Numbered from the stretch's first letter, positions 32,212 through 41,817 are shown. The stretch is 50,949 bases of DNA from Corallococcus llansteffanensis (GCF_003612055.1 NZ_RAWB01000007.1:1-50949), one strand, 5' to 3'. Translations and numbers: made by a program. The notes: generated by a model from the sequence alone, not told the origin.

Positions 32212-32243
32212 GCCCGCTACCGCGAAGCCTGGCGGTGGCGGGC
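32212..32243. terminator. Strong hairpin between convergent genes
   Basis: 12-bp stem with a single T-G wobble (GCCCGCTACCGC / GCGGTGGCGGGC) and 8-nt loop, in the 74-bp gap between the convergent lipoprotein and propeller/TPR genes. No U-tract, but it is one of the strongest stems in the window. Likely bidirectional terminator. Confidence 0.68.
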
Positions 32244-32272
32244 GGGGCCTCTGTGAGAGGACTGCTCCAAGC

Positions 32273-35200
32273 TCATCGGGCCAAGGGGGCCTGAGCCGGA
32301 GTTTCCCCCGCAGCCGGCGTGGGCCCCTGCGTTACGCCGAGCGCCAGGTAGATGTCGAACCACGCCCGATAGGCGCGCCAGACGGGGTCGCGCTGCTCGA
32401 TGAGGGTGCGCCGCGCCTGGCCCAGGCGCTGGGGCACGTCGAAGGGCAGCCGCGTGCTGCCTTGTGCGTGCAGCTGCGCCGCGAACCAGAGCACATCCAA
32501 CTGATTGGCATCGACCGGTGCGTGGGTGCGCTCCCTCAGCGCGTCGGCGTGCTCCAGCGCCGTGCCCAACCATTGGGCCGCCCGCGCCGGGTCCTGGCGG
32601 TCCACGGCGTTCTCGGCCAGCCGCAGCTCCGCCAGCGTCGCCGCGCGGATGTCCTCGTCGCGGTCCGTCTCGTCGAACTGCTCCAGGAACAGCGCGCGCC
32701 GCTGCTCGAGCGCGCGGGCCGCGGCGTCCAGGTGCCCGAGCCGCGTCTCCGCGTTGGCGCGCAGGCCCGCGGCGATGATGCGGTAGGCGCGCTGGACCTG
32801 CCGGGGCGTGGCCCGCGCCTGGTTCAGCGTGGCCCGCACGGCGGGGAGCGCCAGGTCGCGCTCCACCTGATCCAGGTCCTCCAACGCCCGCTGGGGCTGA
32901 CCCGCGCCCAACGCGGCGGCGCTGCGGGACAGGCGCACCACCAGCCGGTTGCGCAGCCCCTCCGTGTCGCGGGGGCCTGCCTCCACGGCGGGCAGCTCGC
33001 GGCCGTAGAGCGCCAGCGCCCGCTCGAACCGGCCCGCCGCGAGGTTGTAGAGCGCCGCGCGATCCAGGGCCAGGGGGGCGAACCGGGCCAGCTTCGGCGC
33101 GGCGTCCACCAGGGCCAGAGCCTGATCCGCCGCCTGCGCGGACTCCGCCTCCCGGCCGACGTGCAGCAGCGCCCGGGCGCGGGCCAACGACACCGCCACC
33201 CCCGCCGCGTTGTCCACGTAGGGATACGCGTCCCGTTGATCCAGGTAGCCCAGGGCGATGTGGAAGTTGCCCACCTGCGTGTGCAGCAGCCCCAACGCGC
33301 CGAGGATCATCGCCTTGTAGCGGACGTTGTTGCGCACCAGATCCAGGGCGACCAGGTAGTGCCGGTTGGCGCGCTCGGCGGCGGCGGGATCGTGACCGCG
33401 GAGGAAGTCCTCGTGCTGGATGGCGCCATACAGGGCCCGTGCCGCGCGCTGGTTCTTGAGCTCCGGCCAGGCCGCGCGCAGCTCCTTCACGGCCGCCGCC
33501 ACCGCCTGCGCATGGGCGCCGTCCTCCAGCTTCGGCAACTGGCGCGCCAGGAGATACGCCTTCACGAAGTGCGCGAGCGGCCCGCGCATCTTCGCGGCGG
33601 TGGTGGTGACCTCCTGCTCCACGACCTCCGGGCTGACGCCGGCACGCAGGCGCAGGCTCATGGATTCGACGGCGCTCTCCAGCGAACCCGTCCGCCGCGT
33701 CACGAGGTCGAAGTCGGCACGGGCCTCGTCCTGGCGCTGCCTGCCCAACCGGCGGTAGGCGCGGCCCATCATCGTGCGGCGGAACAGCCGCTCCGCGCGG
33801 CGGCCCTCCTCGGTGCCAGCCGGGGCGTCCTCGACGTAGGCCGTCGCCAGGGCCTCCAGCACTCCATCCGCGCCCAGGCCCGCCGCGCGCTCGACGGCGT
33901 CCTGCACCAGCGCACGCCGACGGAGCGGGTCCGTCTGCTGATGGTAGAACGCCATCAGCGCATCCCGGACGGGGCGGGGCGGGCGCTCTTCGTGCAACGC
34001 ATTGACGTGCCGGCCCAGCTCCAGGGCGAACGCCAGCGCGGAACCGGCGGGCGCCGTCCCGAGCGCCTGGGCCATCGCGGCATCCGCCTCGGCGTAGGGG
34101 CGTCCCCGGTACAGCGCGCGGACGGCGGCGCGGGCGAAGTCGAGCTGGTCGTCGTCACGGAAGACCTTGTTCGTGGACAGCCTGCGGCCGGCGTCGAGCA
34201 GGGCCTCCCGGTCGTCGAGCGCCCGGTACAGCGCGTCCGCTCGATCGAACCACGCCTCCAGCACCGCGCGCGGCGTGGTGTCCGTCACCTGGGCCGCCTC
34301 CAGCTCCTGGCGCGCCTGGGTGAAGTCACCCGCGGCCTGCGCCAGCTCACTGCGCACGACGTGCTGGAAGACGGCGGAGGGCGGGCTGGGCGCGCCTGCC
34401 GGATCCAACGCGGCCATGCGTTGCCGTTCGGCTTCGTTCAGCTCGTCCACCATGCGGCCGCGCTCGCGCTCCTTCATGTCCCGCCGGTGGTCGATGAGGA
34501 TCCGCAGCGGCTCCGACAGGCCCCGGGTGGCGGGGTCCTCCACGGCGGACATGTGGCGGGCGTAGAAGGCCGCCGTGCCGAAGTCCTCGAACGCCAGGTG
34601 GAGCAGGCTCAGGCGCATCATCAGCAGCCGGCGGGGCTTGGGCCGTGCTTCGCGCAGCAGGCGCTGACGGTAGAGCAGGAGCAGGTCCGCGCGCCGCCCC
34701 ACCATCTTCAGCTCTTCACTGAGGCGCGGCACGTCCCAGTCGCTGGGGACCAGGCCGTCCAGCGGCAGTTGATACACATCCAGCGAATGGTCGCGCGAAC
34801 AGGTCGCGATGAGGGTCGTGGCTGCTGGCGCCGGGTACTGGCAGCTCCAGGTCTCGTTGGTGAGCTGATCCGGGCTGGAGGCCGCGGCCCGCTCGGGCGC
34901 ATCCTCGCGCTCGGACGCGAAGGGCACCCGGAACAACACCCCGCTGTCGCTGGCGTCAATCACGCCGTCCGCGTTGGAGTCGGTGAAGAACTGCACCACG
35001 TACAGCGACCGCCCATCGCGTGCGAACACCGGCTGCCCGGTCTGCCCCGGGAGGTCGAGTGCCAGCGGGATGGGGGCCGCGCCGGGACGGTCCAGCCGGA
35101 GGGCCTCCAGGTGGGGCGCGGCGCGCGCGGCGAAGCCCGGGCCCACCTGCCGCACGGAGCGCTCGATGGGGACGTACACCAGCCAGCGTCCATCGGGAGA

Positions 35201-35746
35201 GAGGGTGGGGCTGGTCAGGTTGCGCTCGAGCAGCGGGCTCACGCTCCACTCGCGCTCCACCGCGACCCGTGACAGGCGCAGGTCTCCCTGGATGGTCGCG
35301 CGGCTCACCAGCGCGATGTGCGAGGCGTCGATCCACTCCGCCTGCAGCGCGCTGGTCTCTTCCTCCAGGCAGCGGCGCTCCTCGGCAGCCGGCAGGTCCC
35401 TCACGCACAGCTGTCCGCTGGCCTGGGTGCGGAACGAGATGTAGAGCAGGTGCTTGCCATCAGGGCTGATGCGCGGCCACGTCACGTCCGCGCCCTCATC
35501 GAAGAGGCGGCGCTCGCGGCCCTGCTCCAGGTCCTGGACGTAGATCTCGGTCGCGATGTTGCGGTTGGACACGAAGAGCAGCGTGTTTCCGTCCGGCCCC
35601 AACTGTCCCAGGAACTGGTCCCCCACGCCCACGGTGAGCCGCGAGAGCGTGCGCAGGCCTCCGTCGTTGTCCTCCTCCTGGGCCAGGGCCGCGCCCGCGA
35701 TGAGCACGGCCAGGGCCACGCACCACCGGCCACCGGGTGTCAGCAC
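32273..35746 (-). CDS. Exported beta-propeller (PD40/TolB-like) plus TPR protein
   Basis: 1157 residues. Signal peptide ending ALAQ. Residues about 35-330 contain PD40-type propeller blades (TLLFVSNR, ISPDGKHLLYISF, LSPDGRWLVYV, FARDGRSLYVV) as in TolB; a DSNADGVIDASDSG segment near residue 265 resembles a dockerin/EF-hand calcium loop. From about residue 360 the protein is almost all helix with paired-helix tetratricopeptide-type repeats, rich in Ala, Leu, Arg and Glu, so a large periplasmic scaffold is expected. It starts with GTG at 35746, overlapping the stop of the preceding lipoprotein gene by 7 bases, with GGGGAG upstream; translation is coupled. Third gene of the AsmA-DUF1318 operon. 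An open frame of similar length on the opposite strand is a shadow. Confidence 0.9.
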   Translation of the reverse strand: MLTPGGRWCVALAVLIAGAALAQEEDNDGGLRTLSRLTVGVGDQFLGQLGPDGNTLLFVSNRNIATEIYVQDLEQGRERRLFDEGADVTWPRISPDGKHLLYISFRTQASGQLCVRDLPAAEERRCLEEETSALQAEWIDASHIALVSRATIQGDLRLSRVAVEREWSVSPLLERNLTSPTLSPDGRWLVYVPIERSVRQVGPGFAARAAPHLEALRLDRPGAAPIPLALDLPGQTGQPVFARDGRSLYVVQFFTDSNADGVIDASDSGVLFRVPFASEREDAPERAAASSPDQLTNETWSCQYPAPAATTLIATCSRDHSLDVYQLPLDGLVPSDWDVPRLSEELKMVGRRADLLLLYRQRLLREARPKPRRLLMMRLSLLHLAFEDFGTAAFYARHMSAVEDPATRGLSEPLRILIDHRRDMKERERGRMVDELNEAERQRMAALDPAGAPSPPSAVFQHVVRSELAQAAGDFTQARQELEAAQVTDTTPRAVLEAWFDRADALYRALDDREALLDAGRRLSTNKVFRDDDQLDFARAAVRALYRGRPYAEADAAMAQALGTAPAGSALAFALELGRHVNALHEERPPRPVRDALMAFYHQQTDPLRRRALVQDAVERAAGLGADGVLEALATAYVEDAPAGTEEGRRAERLFRRTMMGRAYRRLGRQRQDEARADFDLVTRRTGSLESAVESMSLRLRAGVSPEVVEQEVTTTAAKMRGPLAHFVKAYLLARQLPKLEDGAHAQAVAAAVKELRAAWPELKNQRAARALYGAIQHEDFLRGHDPAAAERANRHYLVALDLVRNNVRYKAMILGALGLLHTQVGNFHIALGYLDQRDAYPYVDNAAGVAVSLARARALLHVGREAESAQAADQALALVDAAPKLARFAPLALDRAALYNLAAGRFERALALYGRELPAVEAGPRDTEGLRNRLVVRLSRSAAALGAGQPQRALEDLDQVERDLALPAVRATLNQARATPRQVQRAYRIIAAGLRANAETRLGHLDAAARALEQRRALFLEQFDETDRDEDIRAATLAELRLAENAVDRQDPARAAQWLGTALEHADALRERTHAPVDANQLDVLWFAAQLHAQGSTRLPFDVPQRLGQARRTLIEQRDPVWRAYRAWFDIYLALGVTQGPTPAAGETPAQAPLAR

Positions 35747-36279
35747 TTCTTCTCTCCCCAGGTGCCGTCACCCGCTTCCACCCAGCCGCCGCAGACCACC
35801 CCTTCCGCGTGCGCCTGCTGCCAGCCCTGCCGCAGCGTTGCTTCAGGCACGCCCGGGCGGACCGTCCGCATCCACTGCCACAATTGCATCCGGCCGCGGT
35901 TCACCCGCTCCACCAGCGCGACGTCGTCGGAGGACATGCGCCCGGCCTGACACTGGCGCCGGGTGACCACCAGCAGCCCATCCCGGCCCTCGCCCACGCA
36001 GTGGCGCCGCAGCAGGTCGTCGACGCGGTCCGCCGGCGTCTTGCCGAGGTTCTCGACGAGCGGCGTGGGCTGGATGCCCAGATCCTCCAGTTGGTTGGGC
36101 GTGAGCGGCACTGGCGTGGGGCTCATGCCCGCGCGGGCCAGCCGCTGCTCCACGTCCTTGAACGAACCCGAGGCCTGCTCCTCGAGCGCCGTCGCGCGGT
36201 CGACCATGACGATCTCCGGAGCGCGGATGCAGCCGGGCGCGGCGAGGGTGGCAAGGAGCAGCAACCCGCGGTGTTTCAT
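35740..36279 (-). CDS. DUF1318 (YdbL-like) lipoprotein
   Basis: 179 residues. Signal with lipobox LAAPGC. Residues 20-45 (IRAPEIVMVDRATALEEQ) follow the cysteine as in other Deltaproteobacteria-type DUF1318 lipoproteins. The C-terminal half matches the order of landmarks in E. coli YdbL: CVGEGRDGLLVV (compare RVGETLNGYLVA), VALVERVNRGRMQLW (compare LVAEINRARKASY) and GDGTWGEKKC (compare INGQWVRKF). In E. coli, YdbL is a periplasmic chaperone-like partner of the AsmA-like protein YdbH and the lipoprotein YnbE, which together move phospholipid to the outer membrane. Here the lipid anchor and the DUF1318 part are one chain. Its ATG overlaps the AsmA-like stop (ATGA), and the next gene's GTG overlaps its own stop, so the three genes are translationally coupled. 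Confidence 0.82.
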   Translation of the reverse strand: MKHRGLLLLATLAAPGCIRAPEIVMVDRATALEEQASGSFKDVEQRLARAGMSPTPVPLTPNQLEDLGIQPTPLVENLGKTPADRVDDLLRRHCVGEGRDGLLVVTRRQCQAGRMSSDDVALVERVNRGRMQLWQWMRTVRPGVPEATLRQGWQQAHAEGVVCGGWVEAGDGTWGEKKC

Positions 36280-39200
36280 GGCGTGGCCTCGGGAGGAGTC
36301 AGGGGGAGGAGCATCCGGTCGACGAGGGGGCCCAGGGGGATGCCGCGGATCTCATCGATGCTGACCAGCCTGGCCAGGCCGCCCATGGTGATGCTCAGGC
36401 TGCCGAAGCCGTGATTGAAGCTCACCCGCACGTGCTCCGGGTAGCCCAGGCCCAACGCGTAGCGGACGCGGTTGGTGGCGGGGTCCACGTGGCGCGGATC
36501 CTCCAGGTCCAGCAGGTCCAGCAGGTGCCGGTTGCCGATGCGCAGGATCTCCGCACGCCCGTTGACGCTGCGATCCCTGGCGGAGATGACCACGGCGGCA
36601 TTGCCGTCGAAGGGCTCGCCCCGGGACGACTTCACGCCCGTCGCCCGCACGTGGGCCTCCAGCGTGGAGTGCCTTCCCTGCCAGTTCAGCAGGCACTGGC
36701 CGGTGATGCGCCCGCCCCGGACGCCCATCTCCAACTGGCTCATGGACACCACGTTCTGGTTGATGGACAGGTTGCCGGCCAGGGGCGCGATGGTGAAGCG
36801 CGGCGTGGTGATGCGTCCCACCGACACGAAGCTGCTGCCCGAGAACAGGGGATGCTGGTCGGCGAAGCGAAGCATTGAATAGGGATTGACGTCGATGTCG
36901 CTCAGGAGCTGCACCTGGCCTTCGCTGAACTCCACGTTCTCCGCCAGCGGCACGTCGCCATCGAGCGTCTCGACCGCGATGCCGGATTCGGGCAGCCGCA
37001 GGTTCACGTTCTGGAAGACCAGGTGGGAGAGGGTCCGGAAGATCACGAGGTCGGGTGATGACACCCGGAAGTCCACGGAGACCTTGCCGCTGCTCTCGAT
37101 GCGGCCTGCTTGCGCGAGCCGCGACAGGTCCTGCTCCAGCTCCCCCCGGAAGGCCAGCCGGCGCCGGCCATCGCTGAGGTCGAGCCGCCCCTGCACCTTG
37201 AGCTCGGTCCCGGTCCCCGGGTTGATCAGCTTCAGGTCGGGGACGTGGACGATGCCGTGGGGTTGGTGGCGGACGGTGAACGACGCCTCCAGGTCCTGGG
37301 CGGGGTAGGGCAGCGCCGGATTCTGTTCGAGGGTGCGGACCTTGATCTGGTGGCTGCCTTCCATCTCCGCCGCTTCCAGCTTGTCGGTGAAGTTGACGGT
37401 GGTGTCGCTCGACAGGCCTGCGAATGACAACCGGCGGTCGCTCAGGCCCACGGAGAGCTTCTCCGCCGTCAGGTGGCTGTGGACGCGGCGACGGGGCCCG
37501 TCGACATGTGACTCGGCCTGCCAGTGCGCCTCGGGGAGGTGGATGGACAGGGCATCCTGTCTCCAGCGGAGACCGCGTCCGTCCACCACCGCGGTTCCCT
37601 CGAAGGCGCCGGTGCGCAGCGGATTGGGAGTCAGGCGCGGGGTCCCGTCCGCGGCGATGCCCGTGAGCACGCCGAAGAGCGTGCCGTGGAGTTCGCCATT
37701 GAAGGACAGCTTTGACGGATCCACCTCCCTGGGGACCCCGGCCCGGGCCAGGAGGGGCGAGAGGGGACCTAGCGGTGGAAGGTCGCCCTTCACATCCACG
37801 CGAAGCGCCCGGGCCTTGCGGTCGAAGGCCAGCGCGGCGTCGACGTTGGCCTTCAGCCCCGCGTGGCCGGTGAGTCCCAGTCGCAGTGACGGCTTGCGGC
37901 GGTCGAGGTCCAGCGTGAGGCGCTGATGCTGGGGGCCCGCGTCGCTGTCGCCGATGCGCAGCCCTTCGAGCTGGAGGTCCAGCTCGCCCTGGTGCCGCCA
38001 GGCATCGCCCTGGGAGCGCAGCACGAGGATGGCTTCGTGCGCCGTCACATCGTCCCAGCCTGGCCGCTGCAAGCGCAGCTCCGTCTGGTGCTCCAGCCGG
38101 GGCGAGGCGGAGAAGAGCGCCGTCAGCCTGCCCTTGGACGCCAGGAGCACACCCAATCCCTTCCAGGGAACATGCGCGGCGACGGAGTCCGGGATGAAGG
38201 GGCGGGCGGCGACGAGGTCCGGGGTCTGGACGTCGAGCGTGTAGGCGACGTCGTCGGTCCCCTTGGTGGCTTCGACAGACGCGTGCAGCGTGTCGATGTC
38301 GACCTTCAGGCGGGCGCGGGCGCGGCTGAGGCGGGGCTCCTCCCATTCGGGGTACGCCTCCGACACGTGGAGCTTCACGTCCACCGGGCCCTTCAGCAGC
38401 TCGCGTCCCTCCGCCGTGACGACCTGGAGCGTGCCCACGGGCATGTCTGCCTTCAGCGTGAAGGGCGGTTTGCTCGCGAGGGGCGCCTGGAGATGGAGTC
38501 CCAACTGCTCCGCCATCACCTGGAGCCCGGAGGCGCGGACGTCCAGGGCCTCCACCTTCCCAGACAGGTCCACGTCCCCGGCGACCTGGAGGGGGGAGGC
38601 GAGGTCGGGCCGCAACTGGTGACCCTTCAGTTCACCGGAGGCCATGGGGATGCGGAGCGCGGTGGGCCCCTGGACCTCCAGCCCCTGGAGCGCGAAGGCA
38701 AGCCGGGCGGTGAGCCCCTGCTGGGGATCCGGGGTCGCCGTCAGGGTGATGCGTCCTGCGCGGAGTGACAGCCGGAGCGTGTCCTGGAGGCGCTGGAGCG
38801 CCGCGACCTCCACCTCCAGCCCGAGCCTGCCCCGGGCCCCCAGTTGGGGCATGGCGCTGAGCGTGACGTCCTGGGCGTCCAGGTGCACCTTGCCGCGCTC
38901 GAGGGAGAAGGGACGCAGGTCCGCGGGAATCGCCTGCGACAGCCTTTCGAGATCCACGTCCGCCAGGGCCCGGATCAGGATGGGCGGAAGCTCCGCCGCA
39001 TCCGGGAGCACCAACTGGGCCTGCACTTCGGCGCTGTCGGTCAGTCGGGTGCGGTCCAGGTCGACGGCGATGTGCTGCTGCTCGCTCTCGAACTTCGCAG
39101 ATACCGCGCCGTGCAGCAGCGTGCTGACGGCGAACCGGGGATCGAACGTCTGCCGTGTGACGTCGAGGTCCACCTGTGCGCGTGCGGCGGAGGCACCTAC

Positions 39201-39962
39201 CTCCGCCGAGAGGGCCAGCGCCAGCTCGGCCAGGGCCGGCGGCGTGGCAGGACCTTCACGGCCCAGCACGAGCGGCAGGGGCCTTCCGGGCTGGCCCAGC
39301 TCCGCGAAGAGCTTCCATGCCCCGTCGTGACGTCTCGCTTCCACCACGGCCGCGAGCCCGCGCAGGGACCAGCGGTCGACCACGGCTCCGTTCCGGACGC
39401 GGACGTAGCCCACCGACACGCCCGACAGTTCAATCCTCCCGAACGGCGGGGCGGAGGCCAGGAAGTCCGCGGCCTGCCGCGAGGCTCCGAGGGGGGCTTT
39501 GGGGGGCGTCGGCTCGGGGGCCTCCGGTCCCGTCACCGCATCGAGGGACGTGGGGCCCGCGTCATCGGCCACCTGGGTGAAGGCCACGTCCCGCGCCACC
39601 ACCCGCTCCACGCGGGGAGTCCGGCTCAGCAGGGCACCCGGCGACCAGTGCACCTCCAGCGTCCCGACGCGCAGCAGCTCCGGCGCGGCACCCTCGAACG
39701 GCGACGGGGTCCGCACCACCAGCGCTTCCAGGTACAACCCCGTGAGCACCGCGACGCGGGCGGCCTGGTAGTCCAGCCGCAGGCCCGTCTCCGCTTCCAC
39801 CCGGGAGACGATGCGCTGCTTCAGCCAGGGCTGGTCCAGGTGGTGCAGCACGACCACCCCGGCGGCGAGCACCAGCACGACGAGCGCGACGAGCCCGAGC
39901 AGCGCGCCCGCGAGGATCCGCTTCAATCGCCGACGAGGCCGTCCAGCTCCGGGGGATTCCAT
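36276..39962 (-). CDS. AsmA/TamB/YdbH-like envelope protein
   Basis: 1228 residues. One N-terminal inner-membrane helix (about residues 15-42, after a basic RRRLKR cluster), then ARVAVLTGLYLEALVVR and SPGALLSRTPRVERVVARDV, the opening of AsmA-like proteins. The whole remaining chain is regular short beta strands, as in the periplasm-spanning hydrophobic groove of TamB, YhdP and YdbH, which carry phospholipids between membranes. The C-terminal 250 residues (VETLDGDVPL, PLAGNLSINQNVVSMSQLEM, RGGRITGQCLLNWQ) resemble the C-terminal region of YdbH-type proteins. First gene of a three-gene operon with a YdbL-like lipoprotein. The ATG 39962 is the first methionine before the membrane helix. Confidence 0.9.
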   Translation of the reverse strand: MESPGAGRPRRRLKRILAGALLGLVALVVLVLAAGVVVLHHLDQPWLKQRIVSRVEAETGLRLDYQAARVAVLTGLYLEALVVRTPSPFEGAAPELLRVGTLEVHWSPGALLSRTPRVERVVARDVAFTQVADDAGPTSLDAVTGPEAPEPTPPKAPLGASRQAADFLASAPPFGRIELSGVSVGYVRVRNGAVVDRWSLRGLAAVVEARRHDGAWKLFAELGQPGRPLPLVLGREGPATPPALAELALALSAEVGASAARAQVDLDVTRQTFDPRFAVSTLLHGAVSAKFESEQQHIAVDLDRTRLTDSAEVQAQLVLPDAAELPPILIRALADVDLERLSQAIPADLRPFSLERGKVHLDAQDVTLSAMPQLGARGRLGLEVEVAALQRLQDTLRLSLRAGRITLTATPDPQQGLTARLAFALQGLEVQGPTALRIPMASGELKGHQLRPDLASPLQVAGDVDLSGKVEALDVRASGLQVMAEQLGLHLQAPLASKPPFTLKADMPVGTLQVVTAEGRELLKGPVDVKLHVSEAYPEWEEPRLSRARARLKVDIDTLHASVEATKGTDDVAYTLDVQTPDLVAARPFIPDSVAAHVPWKGLGVLLASKGRLTALFSASPRLEHQTELRLQRPGWDDVTAHEAILVLRSQGDAWRHQGELDLQLEGLRIGDSDAGPQHQRLTLDLDRRKPSLRLGLTGHAGLKANVDAALAFDRKARALRVDVKGDLPPLGPLSPLLARAGVPREVDPSKLSFNGELHGTLFGVLTGIAADGTPRLTPNPLRTGAFEGTAVVDGRGLRWRQDALSIHLPEAHWQAESHVDGPRRRVHSHLTAEKLSVGLSDRRLSFAGLSSDTTVNFTDKLEAAEMEGSHQIKVRTLEQNPALPYPAQDLEASFTVRHQPHGIVHVPDLKLINPGTGTELKVQGRLDLSDGRRRLAFRGELEQDLSRLAQAGRIESSGKVSVDFRVSSPDLVIFRTLSHLVFQNVNLRLPESGIAVETLDGDVPLAENVEFSEGQVQLLSDIDVNPYSMLRFADQHPLFSGSSFVSVGRITTPRFTIAPLAGNLSINQNVVSMSQLEMGVRGGRITGQCLLNWQGRHSTLEAHVRATGVKSSRGEPFDGNAAVVISARDRSVNGRAEILRIGNRHLLDLLDLEDPRHVDPATNRVRYALGLGYPEHVRVSFNHGFGSLSITMGGLARLVSIDEIRGIPLGPLVDRMLLPLTPPEATP

Positions 39963-40141
39963 GGTGTTCCGTCGAGGAGAGCGGCCACCCGCGTCCTACC
40001 ATGTGGCGGAATCGGGCTTCAATCCGAGCCCCCTTGGAGACGGAGGGCGAGCGGGGCGGAACCGTGCGCCCGATGAATCATTCCCGAGGAGCGCGATGGT
40101 AGGTTCGTCCTTCCGTCGCGCTCGCGAAAGGATCGCCTGCC

Positions 40142-40789
40142 ATGCTGTCCCTGGTCGCCGCCGTCCTGCTGGCCTCGCTTCCCACCGCTTCCTCCTTGTC
40201 CCTGGTGTCGCCCGCGCCGTCCTTCAATGGGCGACCTCTGTCCGCGCGGCTGCTCGTGGCGCAGGCGCCCACGGGGTCGGAGCCGGAGCTCTTTCCCACG
40301 GCGCCGTTTCCGGACCGGGAGGCGCAGGACACGCAGCAGCTGGGCACGGACGAGGGCCTGGACGCGCGCATCGAGGAGCTGGCGCAGCAGGTGAGCCTGC
40401 TCGATGGGCAGATCCGCTCCATCCGCCTGGGCCGCCCCGCGGGCTACAAGGTCATGACCATCATCGGCTTCATCCTCGCGCCGCTGCTGCTCATCGGCAT
40501 TCCCGTCTTCGCCGCGGGCCTGGACACGGCGGGAAACACCGGGGACGCGCTCGTGACCGTGGGCCTGGTCTTCGCGCTGCCTGGCGCGGCGGGGGTGGGG
40601 CTCATCATCGGCGGCTTCACCGGAGGTTCGCGGGCGGCCCATGCCCGGAAGGACCAGCGCGACGCGCTCATCCAGGAGCGCACCCTGCGGGAGGAGGAGC
40701 TGCGCGAGCTCCAGGCCCGCCGCGACGGCCTGCGCACCCGGCGGTGGCAGACCCACCCCTCCATTCCTCTCTTCGCCGTGCGCTTCTGA
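40142..40789 (+). CDS. Membrane protein with coiled coils, function unknown
   Basis: 215 residues. N-terminal signal peptide or membrane segment (residues 1-20), an acidic linker, then a coiled coil (about 75-100, LDARIEELAQQVSLLDGQIR), two membrane segments (about 105-125 and 135-160; the second ends GAAGVGLIIGGFTGG), and a second charged coiled coil (ERTLREEELRELQARRDGLR) before the C-terminus. Topology would place the two coiled coils on the same side. Not a family I recognise; similar two-helix proteins are frequent in myxobacteria. AAAGGA precedes the ATG. Divergent from the AsmA operon by 179 bp, which may hold promoters for both. Confidence 0.83.
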   Translation: MLSLVAAVLLASLPTASSLSLVSPAPSFNGRPLSARLLVAQAPTGSEPELFPTAPFPDREAQDTQQLGTDEGLDARIEELAQQVSLLDGQIRSIRLGRPAGYKVMTIIGFILAPLLLIGIPVFAAGLDTAGNTGDALVTVGLVFALPGAAGVGLIIGGFTGGSRAAHARKDQRDALIQERTLREEELRELQARRDGLRTRRWQTHPSIPLFAVRF

Positions 40790-40867
40790 CGGCAGTGCGA
40801 AGGAGCGCAAGGAGCAGGCCTCGATGGACAGCGAGGAGCGCGGCGATCAACGGAGGTGTTTGACTCC

Positions 40868-40886
40868 GTCAATCAATTCAGTTGAC
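40868..40886. promoter_or_regulatory. Candidate MarR operator (GTCAA-N9-TTGAC)
   Basis: Inverted half-sites GTCAA and TTGAC spaced by 9 bases, ending 10 bases before the ATG of the MarR-GNAT gene; in one of the few AT-rich patches nearby. It may serve autorepression by the MarR domain. Confidence 0.4.
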
Positions 40887-40896
40887 GATAGCAAGC

Positions 40897-41817
40897 ATGT
40901 CGTCACCGTCGCCCGTCGAGTCCGTCCGCCGCTTCACCCGCTTCTACACGCAGCACATGGGGGTGCTTCAGCGGCAACTGCTGGGCAGCCCCTTCTCGCT
41001 CTCCGAGGGACGCGTCCTCTACGAACTCGCGCAGCGTGAGCGCACGTCCGCCGTGGAGCTGGGCAAGGAGCTGGGGCTGGATGCGGGCTACCTCAGCCGC
41101 ATCCTGCGCGGCTTCGAGCAGAAGGGGCTCTTGCGCAAGGAGCGCTCCCAGGAGGACGCGCGCCGCAGCCTCCTCGCCCTCACGCGCAAGGGCCAGCAGG
41201 CCTTCGCGGCCATCAACGCGCGCTCCTCGCACGAGGTGGGCGAGCTGCTCGGACGGCTCGCGCCGGCCGAGCGCACGCGGCTGGTGGAGGCGATGGGGAC
41301 CATCGAGGGGCTCCTGCGGCCCGCACCCCTGCGCCGCGCGCCCTTCATCCTGCGCCCGCCGCAGCCCGGTGACCTGGGATGGGTGGTGCAGCGCCACGGC
41401 GCGCTCTACGCGCAGGAGTACGGCTGGGACGAGCGCTTCGAGGCGCTGGTGGCCAGCATCGTGGCGGACTTCGGAAAGGGGCATGACCCGAAGCGCGAGC
41501 GCTGCTGGATTGCCGAGCTGGACGGGGCGCCGGTGGGCTCGGTGTTCGTCGTGCGCAAGAGCGACACGGTGGCGAAGCTGCGGCTGCTGCTCGTGGAGTC
41601 GAGCGCCCGCGGCCACGGTATCGGCGCCCGGCTCGTGGAGGAGTGCATCCGCTTCGCGCGCCAGGCGGGCTACCGCAAGCTCACGCTGTGGACGAACGAC
41701 GTGCTCGTCTCCGCGCGCCGCATCTACGAGGCGGCCGGCTTCCAGCTCGTCGACTCCGAGCCGCATGAGAGCTTCGGCAAGCGGCTGGTGAGCCAGACCT
41801 GGGAGCTCAAGCTCTGA
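40897..41817 (+). CDS. MarR-type HTH fused to GNAT acetyltransferase
   Basis: 306 residues. Residues 1-145 are a MarR-type winged helix ([57 protein letters not shown]). Residues about 150-306 are a GNAT domain: [19 protein letters not shown], acetyl-CoA loop [20 protein letters not shown] and [19 protein letters not shown]. This fusion is a known architecture in many bacteria; the regulator half may respond to the substrate acetylated by the enzyme half. ATG 40897 is preferred over a TTG at 40882. A MarR-type operator candidate directly precedes it. Convergent with the flavin reductase. Confidence 0.95.
   Translation: MSSPSPVESVRRFTRFYTQHMGVLQRQLLGSPFSLSEGRVLYELAQRERTSAVELGKELGLDAGYLSRILRGFEQKGLLRKERSQEDARRSLLALTRKGQQAFAAINARSSHEVGELLGRLAPAERTRLVEAMGTIEGLLRPAPLRRAPFILRPPQPGDLGWVVQRHGALYAQEYGWDERFEALVASIVADFGKGHDPKRERCWIAELDGAPVGSVFVVRKSDTVAKLRLLLVESSARGHGIGARLVEECIRFARQAGYRKLTLWTNDVLVSARRIYEAAGFQLVDSEPHESFGKRLVSQTWELKL

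Noticed and set aside
32207-35272. 1021-residue open frame on the plus strand
   Set aside because: Antisense to the propeller/TPR gene, which has a signal peptide, PD40 blades and coupling to its operon; the plus-strand translation is Arg/Gln/His-rich and repetitive.
36352-38346. 664-residue open frame inside the AsmA-like gene on the same strand
   Set aside because: Alternative frame of the AsmA-like gene; rich in Arg/Pro/Gly/Ala without fold-like pattern.
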